A DNA stretch of 63,453 nt from Enterovibrio qingdaonensis (GTDB lineage: Bacteria; Pseudomonadota; Gammaproteobacteria; Enterobacterales; Vibrionaceae): positions 1-63,453 of the forward strand of contig NZ_JAJUBB010000027.1 in the NCBI RefSeq assembly GCF_028683135.1, written 5' to 3'. The notes beneath the pieces were generated by a model. The model saw only the letters and a program-made list of their open reading frames with translations, was not told the origin of the DNA and did not search any database. Both the position numbers and the translations under genes were made by a program. Numbering within the stretch: the first letter of the stretch is position 1; every line of letters begins with the position of its first letter. This document shows positions 1-10,282 of the stretch, in pieces.

Positions 1-22
1 CTTTCCGTTGAAGCGGGCGGCC

Positions 23-50
23 ATTTTACTGATTCATTCAAACGCGTCAA
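23..50 (-). promoter_or_regulatory. rRNA operon promoter P2 (leftward)
   Basis: Read on the minus strand, TTGACG (45-50) and TAAAAT (23-28) are 16 bp apart, followed by a G+C-rich discriminator (GGCCGCCC). It lies about 120 bp downstream of the P1 promoter, the usual arrangement of tandem enterobacterial and vibrio rrn promoters. The 16S gene itself is outside the window. Confidence 0.75.
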
Positions 51-144
51 GCGTTTATTTTCATTCAATTTTGAAGCCTTTTCGCTGTACCGATTCAGTG
101 GGCGTTTCCTTGTTGGAAGCCGCTCTCCGTGTCGGTGAAGCGGC

Positions 145-205
145 ATTATAGGGAGCTAAGAAAAGTTGGCAAGGGCTTTTTTGCAGTTTTCTTATAAAAA
201 CGGTG
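145..205 (-). promoter_or_regulatory. rRNA operon promoter P1 with UP-like element (leftward)
   Basis: On the minus strand, TTGCCA (167-172), a 16 bp spacer and TATAAT (145-150) are followed by GCCGCTTC and then GACACGG. The spacer end CTCCC and the GACACGG after the start closely resemble E. coli rrn P1 promoters. The A+T-rich stretch at 173-205 has the position and composition of an UP element. The short 16 bp spacer and G+C-rich discriminator are typical of stringently controlled promoters. This implies an rrn operon transcribed out of the left edge. Confidence 0.85.
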
Positions 206-319
206 TGTTCGATTACTTTTCAAACAAAGTGGGTATAAAAAGCATAACATCGTTGAATAATTGCACTCTCCGACTCATCCATATAGTCTGTTTTTCATGT
301 TCTCCTAATGGATTTAGCT

Positions 320-862
320 ATGTCTTCTGTACTTCGTAGTTATAAAGGCATCTACCCTGAGGTAGGTGAGCGCGTTTATATCGACCCTACTTCTGTATTA
401 GTAGGTGATATCACGCTGGGTAATGATGTGAGTATCTGGCCATTGGTCGCAGCACGAGGTGACGTTAACCATATCCGCATTGGCGACCGATCCAATGTTC
501 AGGATGGCTCAGTCCTGCATGTAACGCATAAGAATAAAGAGAACCCTGAAGGCTACCCGCTAATTATTGGTGAAGATGTAACTGTAGGCCACAAGGTCAT
601 GCTGCACGGCTGCACAATAGGTAACAAAGTACTGGTAGGTATGGGGGCAATCATTCTAGATGGTGTCATCATTGAGGATGAAGTCATGGTAGGTGCTGGC
701 AGCTTGGTGCCACCAGGAAAGCGTTTAGAATCGGGTTATCTATATGTCGGAAGCCCAGTCAAACAAGCGCGCCCTTTAAAAGAAGAAGAACGCGCCTTTT
801 TGCAAAAGTCATCTGACAACTACGTCGTAACAAAGAACGACTATATAGCAGAAGCTAGCTAA
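320..862 (+). CDS. yrdA: Gamma-carbonic anhydrase family protein YrdA
   Basis: This is a left-handed beta-helix protein of 180 aa, the normal family length. Hexapeptide turns run through most of the chain. The gamma-carbonic anhydrase signature is present: NVQDGSVLH near residue 70 and GHKVMLHGC near residue 95 supply histidines of the type that bind the active-site metal. Activity of YrdA proteins as carbonic anhydrases is not settled, so the enzyme role is inferred from the fold. An in-frame ATG lies 12 bp upstream (308); I prefer 320 because MSSVLRSYKG matches the usual N-terminus. The gene overlaps the convergent DUF1488 gene by 8 bp. Confidence 0.93.
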   Translation: MSSVLRSYKGIYPEVGERVYIDPTSVLVGDITLGNDVSIWPLVAARGDVNHIRIGDRSNVQDGSVLHVTHKNKENPEGYPLIIGEDVTVGHKVMLHGCTIGNKVLVGMGAIILDGVIIEDEVMVGAGSLVPPGKRLESGYLYVGSPVKQARPLKEEERAFLQKSSDNYVVTKNDYIAEAS

Positions 863-1118
863 CCCAGATTTCGCCAGCCTCATTGAAGTCTTCATCTTCA
901 ATGGCTTCTTCGGCAAGCTCTTCATAGTCAAAGCGATACTCATTAAAGGCATTGAGTATCGCCTCTTTCGAGTCCAGCCCACTGCCCGCCCGTTTTTCCA
1001 AATCACTCACCAGTACAAAGCATGATATCAACGCCCCTGCTTGCTGCGCTTGAAAACTCACGGCCTGACGTGTGTCATCCACACTCTGAAGATCCGGAAA
1101 TAGAATATTTTGGTTCAT
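855..1118 (-). CDS. DUF1488 family small protein (YrdB-like)
   Basis: This is an acidic 87 aa protein of the DUF1488/YrdB group, function unknown. It begins MNQNILFPDLQSVDDTRQ and ends in a run of Glu and Asp residues (EELAEEAIEDEDF). The ATG sits 1 bp after the aroE stop codon, so translation is probably coupled in the tsaC-hemF-aroE operon, where this family is normally found. A longer in-frame extension into aroE exists but is rejected because it overlaps aroE and does not fit the family. The 3' end overlaps the yrdA stop codon on the other strand. Confidence 0.85.
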   Translation of the reverse strand: MNQNILFPDLQSVDDTRQAVSFQAQQAGALISCFVLVSDLEKRAGSGLDSKEAILNAFNEYRFDYEELAEEAIEDEDFNEAGEIWVS

Positions 1119-1119
1119 G

Positions 1120-1941
1120 CTACTCAGCCAAATTTCGGCGTAACTCTCTGAGTACCTGACCTGTCCCCGGTCGGATACCACGCCAAATGGTAAAACTCTC
1201 TGCGGCTTGCCCCACTAACATGCCCAATCCATCGATCACGCGGGCGGCCCCATTATCTAGTGCCCATTGGTTACTGCTGGTCACACCCGAGCCATACACC
1301 ATGTCATAGACCACTGTGTTTACATGCATCACGCTGGCTGGGATTTGTGGACGCTCACCCGACAAACTCGCCGAGGTCGAGTTAATGATGACATCAAAGG
1401 TCTGCCCCTCCAACGCATCACAGCTCTTAGCATCGACTTTACCGTGTTCAGCAAACAGTGCCGCCAAGGTTTCCGCTTTGCTGACAGTGCGATTGGCAAT
1501 AACTAAAGAAGCCGGTTCGTGCTTCAGCAATGGCAACACCACGCCTCGCGCAGCACCACCAGCACCAAGAAGCAAGATGTTAGCCCCTTCAATTTGTACG
1601 TGATGGCTAATAAGATCTTGAACCAGCCCTTCACCATCGGTGTTATCGCCAAGTATGCCGCCATCATCAAGCTTTTTCAGCGTATTCACCGCACCCGCAA
1701 GCTTGGCCCTTTCGGTCAGCATGGTCGCCATGGAGTAGGCATTCTCTTTAAAAGGCACAGTAACATTACACCCTTTACCGCCATCGTTGAAAAAAGCAGT
1801 CACAGCGTCATCAAATCCGCCCAAAGGAGCTTCTAGGGTTTGGTATGTCATGTCCTGCGCTGTCTGACGCGCAAAGAGCGTATGTATAAAAGGAGATTTG
1901 CTGTGCGATATCGGATTGCCGACAACAACGTACTTATCCAT
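1120..1941 (-). CDS. aroE: Shikimate dehydrogenase (NADP+)
   Basis: AroE reduces 3-dehydroshikimate to shikimate with NADPH in the aromatic amino acid pathway. The 273 aa length is normal. Visible motifs are the shikimate-binding NPISHSKSP near residue 10, the TVPFKE motif with the catalytic lysine near residue 65, NTDG near residue 102, and the NADP-binding GAGGAARG near residue 126. It follows hemF after a 7 bp gap and directly precedes the DUF1488 gene, so it is an internal cistron of a four-gene minus-strand operon. Confidence 0.97.
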   Translation of the reverse strand: MDKYVVVGNPISHSKSPFIHTLFARQTAQDMTYQTLEAPLGGFDDAVTAFFNDGGKGCNVTVPFKENAYSMATMLTERAKLAGAVNTLKKLDDGGILGDNTDGEGLVQDLISHHVQIEGANILLLGAGGAARGVVLPLLKHEPASLVIANRTVSKAETLAALFAEHGKVDAKSCDALEGQTFDVIINSTSASLSGERPQIPASVMHVNTVVYDMVYGSGVTSSNQWALDNGAARVIDGLGMLVGQAAESFTIWRGIRPGTGQVLRELRRNLAE

Positions 1942-1948
1942 TGCTTAC

Positions 1949-2890
<942 letters not shown>

Positions 2891-3448
2891 TTAGCCTTGA
2901 CGTAGCACCTTACCAGAACGCGCATCGCGGATCTCGGTAGGATTTTCACGTCCGCCCGTTTTACCCAGCAATACGCACGGAACACGTTCACCAAGCTGTG
3001 CTTCGACTTCTTCGACAGTGCGGCACGGCTCTTCGCCACTTAAGTTGGCACTGGTTGACGTGATCGGTTTGCCGTATGCCAGACACAGAGCCTGCACATC
3101 AGGATGGTCGGAAACACGCACGGCGACGGTATCAAAGTCCCCAGTCACCCAATCGGTGATTTTTTTACCTGCTGGCATCACCCAGGTCACCGGTCCCGGC
3201 CAAGTCGCCAATACGTCTGCTTTCACCTCATCGCTCAAACTGTCGACGTCGATATAACCGTCTAGCTGAGAAAGCGTTGCTGCAATCAGGATCAGTCCTT
3301 TTGCTTTATCACGCTCTTTCACATCCAGCAATGCCTGCACGGCAATGGGGCTATCCGGATCACATCCCACACCAAACACACCTTCTGTAGGGTAGGCGAT
3401 CACATCTCCTCGGTTCAGGGCTTCAACGCACTGTTCAACACTTGCCAA
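2891..3448 (-). CDS. tsaC: Threonylcarbamoyl-AMP synthase TsaC
   Basis: TsaC (YrdC/RimN) makes threonylcarbamoyl-AMP from threonine, bicarbonate and ATP, the first step of t6A37 modification of ANN-decoding tRNAs. Signature elements are AYPTEGVFGVGCDP, the KERDKAKG block and the STSANLSG motif. I set the start at a TTG (3446-3448) preceded by GGAGAA about 9 nt upstream; this gives 185 aa, the normal length, and the N-terminus LASVEQCVEALNRGD. An ATG 78 bp upstream is open in frame, but the extra 26 residues do not resemble the family. It heads the tsaC-hemF-aroE-DUF1488 operon. Confidence 0.93.
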   Translation of the reverse strand: MASVEQCVEALNRGDVIAYPTEGVFGVGCDPDSPIAVQALLDVKERDKAKGLILIAATLSQLDGYIDVDSLSDEVKADVLATWPGPVTWVMPAGKKITDWVTGDFDTVAVRVSDHPDVQALCLAYGKPITSTSANLSGEEPCRTVEEVEAQLGERVPCVLLGKTGGRENPTEIRDARSGKVLRQG

Positions 3449-3591
3449 TGGGGTTCTCCAACTCTTTTTCTCTAATTCATGCCTACTATGACTAACTTTG
3501 CCTGACGTTCTCAACACTTTTGTCACAAATCGAAACAGACTTAGCGATATATCTGTATTTGTGCGATTTATAATTCACACCAAACTCACCG

Positions 3592-3607
3592 ACGCAAACG
3601 TTTTCCT
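3592..3607 (+). promoter_or_regulatory. PurR operator upstream of purEK
   Basis: ACGCAAACGTTTTCCT matches the 16 bp PurR box (ACGCAAACGTTTTCNT) at every specified position. It ends 16 bp before a TATAAT at 3624-3629, so it covers the -35 region of the probable purE promoter, as expected for repression by PurR with hypoxanthine or guanine. Confidence 0.88.
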
Positions 3608-3629
3608 CAGCGTTTTTTGCCGATATAAT
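3601..3629 (+). promoter_or_regulatory. Probable purE promoter
   Basis: TATAAT at 3624-3629 lies 17 bp after a weak -35 (TTTTCC, 3601-3606) inside the PurR box. It is about 100 bp upstream of the purE start. The exact -10 match carries the call; the -35 is poor. Confidence 0.55.
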
Positions 3630-3728
3630 GACACGAATTTCACCTAACCCTCTCTTTTCTCAATCAGGGGAAACTGGCTTGAGAACAAGATACAGGGGTT
3701 GCAGTACACGGCAGTTACAGGAGCAACT

Positions 3729-4214
3729 ATGAAAGTCGGCATCATCATGGGATCAAAGTCAGATTGGCCAACCATGAAAAACGCAGCAGATATGCTGGAT
3801 CACTTCGGTATTGCTTACGAAACCCGTGTGGTTTCAGCACATCGCACGCCTCAGCTCCTAGCAGAATACGCCAACAGCGCAGCATCACGTGGCCTAAAAG
3901 TCCTGATTGCGGGTGCAGGTGGTGCTGCCCACTTGCCAGGTATGACTGCGGCATTTACCAGTCTGCCTGTACTGGGTGTGCCGGTTCAATCCAAAGCCTT
4001 GAAAGGCATGGACTCACTGCTCTCTATTGTGCAAATGCCAAAAGGCGTGGCCGTTGGCACACTCGCAATTGGTGATGCAGGTGCGGCAAACGCTGGTCTG
4101 CTGGCGGCACAAATTCTAGCCACCAGTGACGACGCCCTGCTGTCGAAAATCGATACCTTCCGTCAAACGCAGACGGAAACGGTTCTGGCTCACCCTGACC
4201 CTTCGGTGGAATAA
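3729..4214 (+). CDS. purE: N5-carboxyaminoimidazole ribonucleotide mutase
   Basis: PurE converts N5-CAIR to CAIR in purine synthesis and acts directly after PurK. The 161 aa chain starts [16 protein letters not shown], with the conserved GSKSDW motif; SAHRTP and [11 protein letters not shown] follow and line the active site. The ATG at 3729 has a CAGGAG ribosome-binding site; an upstream in-frame ATG (3699) adds ten residues foreign to the family. purK begins 2 bp after the stop codon, and a PurR box precedes the pair. Confidence 0.97.
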   Translation: MKVGIIMGSKSDWPTMKNAADMLDHFGIAYETRVVSAHRTPQLLAEYANSAASRGLKVLIAGAGGAAHLPGMTAAFTSLPVLGVPVQSKALKGMDSLLSIVQMPKGVAVGTLAIGDAGAANAGLLAAQILATSDDALLSKIDTFRQTQTETVLAHPDPSVE

Positions 4215-4216
4215 CC

Positions 4217-5353
4217 ATGAAAGTGCTGGTACTCGGTGCCGGACAACTGGCACGCATGATGGCACTGGCCGGTGCCCCATTAAATTTGACCGTCAGTGCG
4301 TATGATGTCCGAAGTGGCAACCTTGTCCACCCAGTGACGCTGGAAGTGCTCGGCAGCGGGTTGGAAAACGGTATCGCCGATGCAGATGTCATAACCGCCG
4401 AATTTGAACATATCGCGCCGGATGTCCTTTCCGTATGTCAGGCAAGCGGTAAGTTCTACCCAGGCGAGGAAGCGATTCTCACCGGCGGTGATCGCCGTAA
4501 AGAGAAAGCCCTACTCGACAAAGCGGGCGTCAACAATGCCCGTTATCAGGTGATCGAAAGCAAGGCAGACTATGATGCGGCAGTCGCAACCATCGGTCTT
4601 CCACTTATTCTGAAAAGTGCCCTCGACGGCTATGACGGCAAAGGTCAGTGGCGTTTAAAGCCAGACTCTGATCTGGAAGCTATTTGGCAAGACATCAACC
4701 AATTCCTCCAAACCTCGCCTCAAGGCAGTCGCCAGTGCGTGATCGCAGAAGAGTTTGTTCCGTTTGATCGTGAAGTGTCGTTGATTGGCGCACGAAACGC
4801 CCAAGGAGACTTGGAGATTTACCCGCTGACCGAAAACATTCACACCAATGGCATTTTGTCTGTGTCTGTGGCAGCAGGCGATGACGATCAGGTGCAATCC
4901 CAAGCAGAAGCCATGTTCAAAGCCGTGGCCGATGCGCTTAACTATGTTGGTGTGCTAGCCATTGAGTTTTTCGACGTGGGTGGCAAGCTGATGGTGAACG
5001 AAATTGCGCCTCGCGTGCACAACTCAGGTCACTGGACGCAGCAAGGTGCAGAGGTCTGTCAGTTTGAGAACCACCTTCGCGCCGTGTGCGGATTGCCACT
5101 TGGCAGTGCCAAACGCGTGCGCCCGACCGCGATGATTAACATTGTGGGCGAAGTAACGGTGCCAATCGCTGTCATGGCACACGCTCATGTGCACTGGTAT
5201 GACAAAGAACCCCGTCCGGGACGCAAGATTGGCCACATCAACCTGTGTGCAGACTCTGCTGGCGCGCTGGGTGATGCTCTGGATACTGTTTCGATGCTTC
5301 TCGCAGACGATGAGTTTCCTGCGTTAAAACCAGCGGCTGACAGCTTACGGTAG
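4217..5353 (+). CDS. purK: N5-carboxyaminoimidazole ribonucleotide synthase
   Basis: PurK is an ATP-grasp enzyme that carboxylates AIR to N5-CAIR using ATP and bicarbonate. The 378 aa protein has the N-terminal GAGQLARMM nucleotide-fold motif, the ATP-grasp segment LKSALDGYDGKGQW near residue 135, VAEEFVPF-type and EIAPRVHNSGHWT motifs. The ATG is 2 bp after purE, with a GGTGGA ribosome-binding site, so the two are co-transcribed. A strong bidirectional terminator follows. Confidence 0.97.
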   Translation: MKVLVLGAGQLARMMALAGAPLNLTVSAYDVRSGNLVHPVTLEVLGSGLENGIADADVITAEFEHIAPDVLSVCQASGKFYPGEEAILTGGDRRKEKALLDKAGVNNARYQVIESKADYDAAVATIGLPLILKSALDGYDGKGQWRLKPDSDLEAIWQDINQFLQTSPQGSRQCVIAEEFVPFDREVSLIGARNAQGDLEIYPLTENIHTNGILSVSVAAGDDDQVQSQAEAMFKAVADALNYVGVLAIEFFDVGGKLMVNEIAPRVHNSGHWTQQGAEVCQFENHLRAVCGLPLGSAKRVRPTAMINIVGEVTVPIAVMAHAHVHWYDKEPRPGRKIGHINLCADSAGALGDALDTVSMLLADDEFPALKPAADSLR

Positions 5354-5365
5354 CCTTAACAAACA

Positions 5366-5396
5366 CAAAAAAAGCCGCATCATGCGGCTTTTTCTT
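5366..5396. terminator. Bidirectional terminator between purK and the zinc-finger gene
   Basis: The arms AAAGCCGC (5371-5378) and GCGGCTTT (5384-5391) enclose the loop ATCAT. A-rich sequence flanks one side and T-rich the other, so it can stop both purK and the convergent minus-strand operon. Confidence 0.85.
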
Positions 5397-5408
5397 TATC
5401 CCAAGGCC

Positions 5409-5972
5409 TTAGCCTTGCTTGTGCTGACATTTTTTGTCTGCGCAGACTTTGACGATCCCCGCTGCCAGTTTCTTTTCCAGCAATAACGGATAGCCACAAA
5501 CCTCGCACACGCCTTTCAGCGGCTTGAGGTTAACCGCGAGCTTACACTTCGGATAACCATCACAGGCGTAGAAGGCTTTGCCGAAGCGAGATTTTTTCTC
5601 GTGCAGATGGCCGGTTTTGCACTCTGGACACGCGATGTCCATGGTTTCTTGCTCCGGCTCTTGATCACGCTTTTCAATGTGCTGGCACTCAGGGTACGAA
5701 GAGCAGCCAATAAACATGCCAAAGCGGCCTTGCCGAAGTACCAATTCATTGCCACATTCTGGACAAGGAAGCCCAAGCTCTTTGACGATATGGCCATCGT
5801 TATGGTGCAACGACTCCACAAAGTCACAAGATGGGTAGGCAGAACACGCTTTAAAGGGCCCGCGTTTACTGTGCTTAATAACAAGAACGCTGCCACATTG
5901 TGGGCAGCGTTCTTGTTCGTTCAGCGCATGCTCATGTGCACTGAATAAGGATTCGTCTATTTTTCCAGCCAA
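5409..5972 (-). CDS. Topoisomerase-type zinc-finger protein (YrdD family)
   Basis: This 187 aa protein consists of repeated C4 zinc ribbons like those at the C-terminus of bacterial topoisomerase I. The Cys pairs are CPQC...CSAYPSC, CPECG...CSSYPEC, CPEC...CDGYPKC, and a last CEVCG...CADKKC, giving four modules. It has no topoisomerase catalytic domain. It probably binds single-stranded DNA or nucleic acid, but its cellular role is not established. It is the last gene of the LysM-dprA-smg cluster, an association also seen in other gammaproteobacteria. Confidence 0.88.
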   Translation of the reverse strand: MAGKIDESLFSAHEHALNEQERCPQCGSVLVIKHSKRGPFKACSAYPSCDFVESLHHNDGHIVKELGLPCPECGNELVLRQGRFGMFIGCSSYPECQHIEKRDQEPEQETMDIACPECKTGHLHEKKSRFGKAFYACDGYPKCKLAVNLKPLKGVCEVCGYPLLLEKKLAAGIVKVCADKKCQHKQG

Positions 5973-6006
5973 AACAGCTTAGCCTCAAAGACTTAGTAAT
6001 AAAGAG

Positions 6007-6483
6007 TTAGTGAAGGTACTCATCTTCTGCTGTCGCATAGAGAAGCTCTTCCATCTGATCGTACGCACTTTCATTGCCTGGCACATTAAACAGCACCATC
6101 AAGATCACCCACTTCAGATCGTCCAAAGCAAACTCCAGCGTCTCCAGTTCCATGACACGGTCAATCACCATTTCACGGGTTTCCGGGCTGAGGACGTTGA
6201 TTTGCTCAAGGAAAATCAAAAAGCCGCGACTCTCGGTATCTAAACGATCCATTTCTTTTGGTGTAAAGATACGAACAGAAGTCAGCGCGTTCGCGGTTAG
6301 ATAAGGCGTTTTGTCAGCATCTTGCAACAAAGCCAGTTTTTCAAGCCAGTTCAGTGCCTTGTATATATCGTCTTGATGAAATCCGGCGCGGGAGAGTTCA
6401 TCAGCCAACTCGTCCTGATCGACCATCAGCTCAACATCGCTGTGTATATAGGTTTCGAACAGATACATTAGGATGTCCATCAT
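6007..6483 (-). CDS. smg: Smg family protein (DUF494)
   Basis: This is a 158 aa protein of the Smg/DUF494 family. It starts [16 protein letters not shown], the family's typical N-terminus, and is rich in acidic and helical residues. Its biochemical function is unknown; it is nearly always next to dprA, as here. The start (6483) has a GAGGAGGGG ribosome-binding site lying within the end of dprA, only 2 bp after the dprA stop. A longer frame reading into dprA is not credible. Confidence 0.92.
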   Translation of the reverse strand: MMDILMYLFETYIHSDVELMVDQDELADELSRAGFHQDDIYKALNWLEKLALLQDADKTPYLTANALTSVRIFTPKEMDRLDTESRGFLIFLEQINVLSPETREMVIDRVMELETLEFALDDLKWVILMVLFNVPGNESAYDQMEELLYATAEDEYLH

Positions 6484-6485
6484 GG

Positions 6486-7586
6486 CTAGCCCCTCCTCGT
6501 TCTGATATAGCCTCCAGGTGCTGCTGTAACAACCCCCTGTAGCTCTAGTTCTAACAACTGCATCATGATTTCGTGAACGGGTTGATCGCAGAGTTCTGCA
6601 AGCACATCGACACACCTTGCTTCATTTCCTACGTTAGCCAACAGTTCAGGAAATGGCAATTCTTCTTGCAAAACTTGAGCCTGCATCACGTCTAACTGGT
6701 GATTAATTGCACAGCCAGCAAGCGTTCCCACTTGCTCTAAAATGTCCTCAACGGATTCAACCAGAAATGCACCTTGTTTAATCAGACCATTGCTGCCTTT
6801 GGCATGTGGGTTATTCACCGTACCTGGCAGCGCAAAGACATCTCGCCCTTGTTCTAATGCGAGCCTAGCCGTAATAAGCGAACCACTTTTCAGGGCAGCC
6901 TCAACAACAAGCACTCCTGTAGAAAGACCGCTGATAATACGATTTCGTTTCGGAAAGAAAGCGGGCTTTGGCGGTGACCACGGCCAAAGTTCTGAAACTA
7001 ATGCTCCGCCATTGTCTTTGATTTCTTCTGCTAGTCTTCGATGGCGAGACGGGTAGACATTATCAAGCCCTGAGCCTAACACAGCGATAGTTCGCCCTTT
7101 TCGATCCAGCGCACCTCTGTGTGCTCTGCCATCTATCCCTAGTGCTAGACCACTAGTTACCGTCAGTTCATGGTGAACAAGTTGGTATGCGAACTCGTGC
7201 GCTAACGACAACCCATCCGCACTAGCATGACGGCTTCCGACGATGGCAATTTGAGGTGTCGATAAGACATTGGGGTCTCCTTCTACAAACAATAACGGCG
7301 GTGCAGAAGTAATGTGTTTAAGCAGGTAAGGGTATCTTTGATCGGCAAGTGTAAGAATATGCTTGTGTGGCGCATCTTCCCACGCCAGACATTTTTCTAT
7401 CATAGTCTCATCAGGGTATCGAAAAGCATGCAATTGCGCCTGCGTTAGCCCCAGTGCCAACATCTCGTTATCGCTTAAGGTCAAAAGCGATTGAGGTGGG
7501 TGCGAACTCAAAATCTTACTGAGGGATTTCGCACCCAATCGTGGCACCGCCGCCAATCTCAGCCAACTTTCAACCACTGTTGCCAC
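6486..7586 (-). CDS. dprA: DNA-processing protein DprA
   Basis: DprA binds incoming single-stranded DNA during natural transformation and loads RecA on it. The 366 aa protein has an N-terminal helical region, a Rossmann-like core (AIVGSRHAS near residue 115, [17 protein letters not shown] near 145, [12 protein letters not shown] near 170, [12 protein letters not shown] near 212) and a C-terminal winged-helix segment ending GGYIRTRRG. The start is a GTG that overlaps the stop codon of the upstream LysM gene (TAGTG), which implies translational coupling. Together with comM in this window it supports a transformation-competent lineage. Confidence 0.96.
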   Translation of the reverse strand: MATVVESWLRLAAVPRLGAKSLSKILSSHPPQSLLTLSDNEMLALGLTQAQLHAFRYPDETMIEKCLAWEDAPHKHILTLADQRYPYLLKHITSAPPLLFVEGDPNVLSTPQIAIVGSRHASADGLSLAHEFAYQLVHHELTVTSGLALGIDGRAHRGALDRKGRTIAVLGSGLDNVYPSRHRRLAEEIKDNGGALVSELWPWSPPKPAFFPKRNRIISGLSTGVLVVEAALKSGSLITARLALEQGRDVFALPGTVNNPHAKGSNGLIKQGAFLVESVEDILEQVGTLAGCAINHQLDVMQAQVLQEELPFPELLANVGNEARCVDVLAELCDQPVHEIMMQLLELELQGVVTAAPGGYIRTRRG

Positions 7587-8620
7587 TATGAGCCGCCGTT
7601 TGCAACCACAGGTAGGCTGGAGGAAAGTGGTTGCTCGGCATCGGCAACCATGGCCAAACTAAAGTGTGGATAGCTTCTGATCACCAGCAACTTACCCAGC
7701 GAATGCGACGGTAAGGTTTTAACGACTGCATCAGGCGCATTGTCGACAGGGTTTTCATAGCGCATCGACCCTTTTTTCCCTCGCATCAACGCACTTTGCT
7801 GCTGAACCGACAACACGTGACCAGGCTTGAGGCCGTCCTCATTCCCTCTATCCACCACCACTATCTGGCGAAGTCCGACATACTTGCTGCCATAAAGGTG
7901 ACCAACCATGTGACCTTCCAACCCTTCAGGTGCTGCCGATGGATGGAAGATTTCTCCAGTTTTCGCGCCCAGTGAGGGCAAAAGGATGTCGTTTGGCCTA
8001 ACTTCCTGAGATTGATGAGTCAGCACCATCTCCGACATACCTTCAAGCACCTGAGTCAGTTGAGCTTCCGCCACCTTTTTCAGGCTAACCATTTGAACGG
8101 GAGTTTCTCCGATTTGACGCTCGAAGGTTTCCACCAGTCTATAGATAAACCAGCTGTCGTTTTCCACTGCAGCGTCGATATAAAAAGGAGCGCGCTTGGA
8201 GATATAACTCCAGCCCTCTTGATCACCGAGCACTCTTGGAGCGAGCTCCAGTTCCGCAGTTCCAATTAACGTGTCATAGGTCAGATACCGTCTCAGAACA
8301 GACGCGGGCGTACTCCCAATGGGAGCTGTCGATCCGTCTGCTTGCGTAGCGTGCGTTAAAATAGGCTGACCATCCACCCATTTAAGTCGCAACGTATCGC
8401 CAGGATAAATAAGGTGAGGGTTGGTTATTTCAGGATTTTGTCGCCACAAAGAAGACCATTGCCACGGCGCATCCAAGTAGATGCCAGCAATGTCCCACAG
8501 GGTATCGCCTTTTTTGACAGTATAAGTCGCCGGTGCGTCTTCAGATAACACCAGAGATAACGCACTAAAGGCAGGAAAAACCGTTGCAAACAAAATGATA
8601 ATGATTGGCTTTCTAAACAT
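7586..8620 (-). CDS. LysM domain-containing envelope protein
   Basis: This 344 aa protein begins MFRKPIIIILFATVF, a positively charged N-terminus followed by a hydrophobic stretch, so it is probably exported or anchored. A single LysM motif follows at about residues 33-80 (YTVKKGDTLWDIAGIYL ... LIYPGDTLRL) and should bind peptidoglycan. The remaining 250 residues are unrecognised but conserved next to dprA in Vibrio. The start at 8620 has GGAG 7 nt upstream; an upstream extension of 35 residues lacks a signal and is rejected. It is divergent from def across 120 bp. Confidence 0.88.
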   Translation of the reverse strand: MFRKPIIIILFATVFPAFSALSLVLSEDAPATYTVKKGDTLWDIAGIYLDAPWQWSSLWRQNPEITNPHLIYPGDTLRLKWVDGQPILTHATQADGSTAPIGSTPASVLRRYLTYDTLIGTAELELAPRVLGDQEGWSYISKRAPFYIDAAVENDSWFIYRLVETFERQIGETPVQMVSLKKVAEAQLTQVLEGMSEMVLTHQSQEVRPNDILLPSLGAKTGEIFHPSAAPEGLEGHMVGHLYGSKYVGLRQIVVVDRGNEDGLKPGHVLSVQQQSALMRGKKGSMRYENPVDNAPDAVVKTLPSHSLGKLLVIRSYPHFSLAMVADAEQPLSSSLPVVANGGS

Positions 8621-8740
8621 CCTCTGTCTCCAAAAGCATACTTTCGATCTGGATGCTGTCATTTGAATTGCAAAATGTCTAGAATTAGCCCAATTAGCGA
8701 AGCCAGATACGGCGCAGTTCAACATATTTAAGAGACGTAT

Positions 8741-9253
8741 ATGAGTGTATTACAGGTTTTGACCTACCCGGACGATCGCCTACGCACGGTGGCGAAACCG
8801 GTAGAAAGCGTCACACCAGAGATTCAAAAAATTGTCGATGACATGCTGGAAACCATGTACGACGAAGAAGGTATTGGCCTTGCAGCGACGCAGGTTGATA
8901 TCCACCAGCGTATCGTGGTTATCGATCTGTCTGAAACCCGTGATGAACCAATGGTGCTGATCAACCCAGAGATTCTGGAAAAACGCGGTGAAGATGGCAT
9001 CGAAGAAGGCTGCCTATCAGTACCTGGTGCCCGTGCATTGGTTCCTCGCGCATCAGAGGTATCTGTTCGTGCGTTAGACCGTGATGGTAATGAGTACCAA
9101 TTCGAAGCGGATGACCTTCTGGCAATCTGTGTCCAACATGAGCTAGACCACTTGGAAGGCAAACTGTTTGTTGATTACCTGTCGCCACTGAAGCAACAAC
9201 GCATCAAGCAGAAACTAGAAAAAATCAAACGCGCCAACGAAAAAGCTAGCTGA
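8741..9253 (+). CDS. def: Peptide deformylase
   Basis: Def removes the N-formyl group from nascent proteins and is an Fe2+ (or Zn2+) metalloprotease. All three family motifs are visible in 170 aa: GIGLAATQV near residue 43, EEGCLSVPG with the Cys ligand near residue 90, and QHELDHLEG with the two His ligands near residue 130. It is transcribed with fmt, whose product adds the formyl group that Def later removes. Confidence 0.98.
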   Translation: MSVLQVLTYPDDRLRTVAKPVESVTPEIQKIVDDMLETMYDEEGIGLAATQVDIHQRIVVIDLSETRDEPMVLINPEILEKRGEDGIEEGCLSVPGARALVPRASEVSVRALDRDGNEYQFEADDLLAICVQHELDHLEGKLFVDYLSPLKQQRIKQKLEKIKRANEKAS

Positions 9254-9260
9254 GGTGTCC

Positions 9261-10217
9261 TTGAGCGACTCACTTAAAATCGTATTTGCCGGAACACCGG
9301 ATTTCGCCGCCCTTCATTTGGCGGCGTTGTTGTCTTCGAACCATGAGGTTGTGGCTGTTTATACACAGCCTGATCGTCCTGCGGGTCGAGGCAAGAAACT
9401 GACAGCAAGCCCAGTGAAACTGCTGGCACAAGAGCACAACATTCCGGTTTATCAGCCAGAAACCTTGCGCGCAGTGGAGGCCCAAGAAGAACTGGCGGCT
9501 ATCGGTGCTGACCTCATGGTCGTAGTGGCTTACGGCCTGTTGCTACCACAGCCAGTGCTGGATACACCGCGTCTGGGTTGTATCAATGTGCACGGTTCTA
9601 TCTTGCCGCGCTGGCGTGGTGCTGCGCCTATCCAACGTTCGATTTGGGCAGGTGATGCGCAAACAGGCGTCACCATCATGCAGATGGACATCGGCTTGGA
9701 TACGGGTGACATGCTGAAAATCGCCACTCTGGATATCGATGCCAAAGAAACCAGCGCAACGCTGTACGAGCGTCTTGCTGAGCTGGGTCCAGATGCTTTG
9801 GTAGAGTGCTTGGGCGATATCGCATCTGGCAATGCCGTACCTGTCAAACAGGATGACGAGCAAGCGAACTACGCGAAAAAGCTAAGCAAAGAAGAAGCCT
9901 TGGTAGATTGGAATCTGAGTGCAGTGGCCATTGAGCGTTGCATTCGTGCCTTTAACCCATGGCCAATGAGCTATTTTACCGTGACCGCCAATGACGCTGA
10001 ACACAACATCAAAGTGTGGGATGCCGAAGTAGACACGGAAACCAGCGATAAAGCACCGGGCACTATCTTATCTGCGGACAAAACAGGAATTCGTGTGGCA
10101 ACGGGGGATGGTGTATTGCGCCTGGTATCCATTCAGCCACCGGGGAAAAAAGCGATGAGCGCTGCAGATATTCTGAACTCGCGCCGCGAATGGTTTGAAC
10201 CTGGCAACACCCTGTAA
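9261..10217 (+). CDS. fmt: Methionyl-tRNA formyltransferase
   Basis: Fmt transfers a formyl group from 10-formyl-THF to initiator Met-tRNA. The chain has the formyltransferase core ([33 protein letters not shown] with the catalytic Asn and His; DTGDML) and a C-terminal beta-barrel domain. I place the start at a TTG (9261), giving [15 protein letters not shown] and 318 aa, because TGAGGTG lies just upstream; a GTG at 9255 is an alternative but lacks a ribosome-binding site. It follows def by 7 bp and ends at a strong terminator. Confidence 0.95.
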   Translation: MSDSLKIVFAGTPDFAALHLAALLSSNHEVVAVYTQPDRPAGRGKKLTASPVKLLAQEHNIPVYQPETLRAVEAQEELAAIGADLMVVVAYGLLLPQPVLDTPRLGCINVHGSILPRWRGAAPIQRSIWAGDAQTGVTIMQMDIGLDTGDMLKIATLDIDAKETSATLYERLAELGPDALVECLGDIASGNAVPVKQDDEQANYAKKLSKEEALVDWNLSAVAIERCIRAFNPWPMSYFTVTANDAEHNIKVWDAEVDTETSDKAPGTILSADKTGIRVATGDGVLRLVSIQPPGKKAMSAADILNSRREWFEPGNTL

Positions 10218-10221
10218 TGAG

Positions 10222-10246
10222 AAGGCCAGCTTGCTGGCCTTTTTTA
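10222..10246 (+). terminator. Terminator after def-fmt
   Basis: AAGGCCAGC (10222-10230) pairs perfectly with GCTGGCCTT (10233-10241), followed by a run of T. It lies 4 bp after the fmt stop codon. Confidence 0.88.
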
Positions 10247-10282
10247 GTGGCTCGCCACGCGAGCTAACACTGAGGTAACTTC

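Noticed and set aside
3449-3526. Longer N-terminus of TsaC from an upstream ATG
   Set aside because: The 26 extra residues do not fit the family, while the TTG start has a good ribosome-binding site and gives the usual 185 aa.
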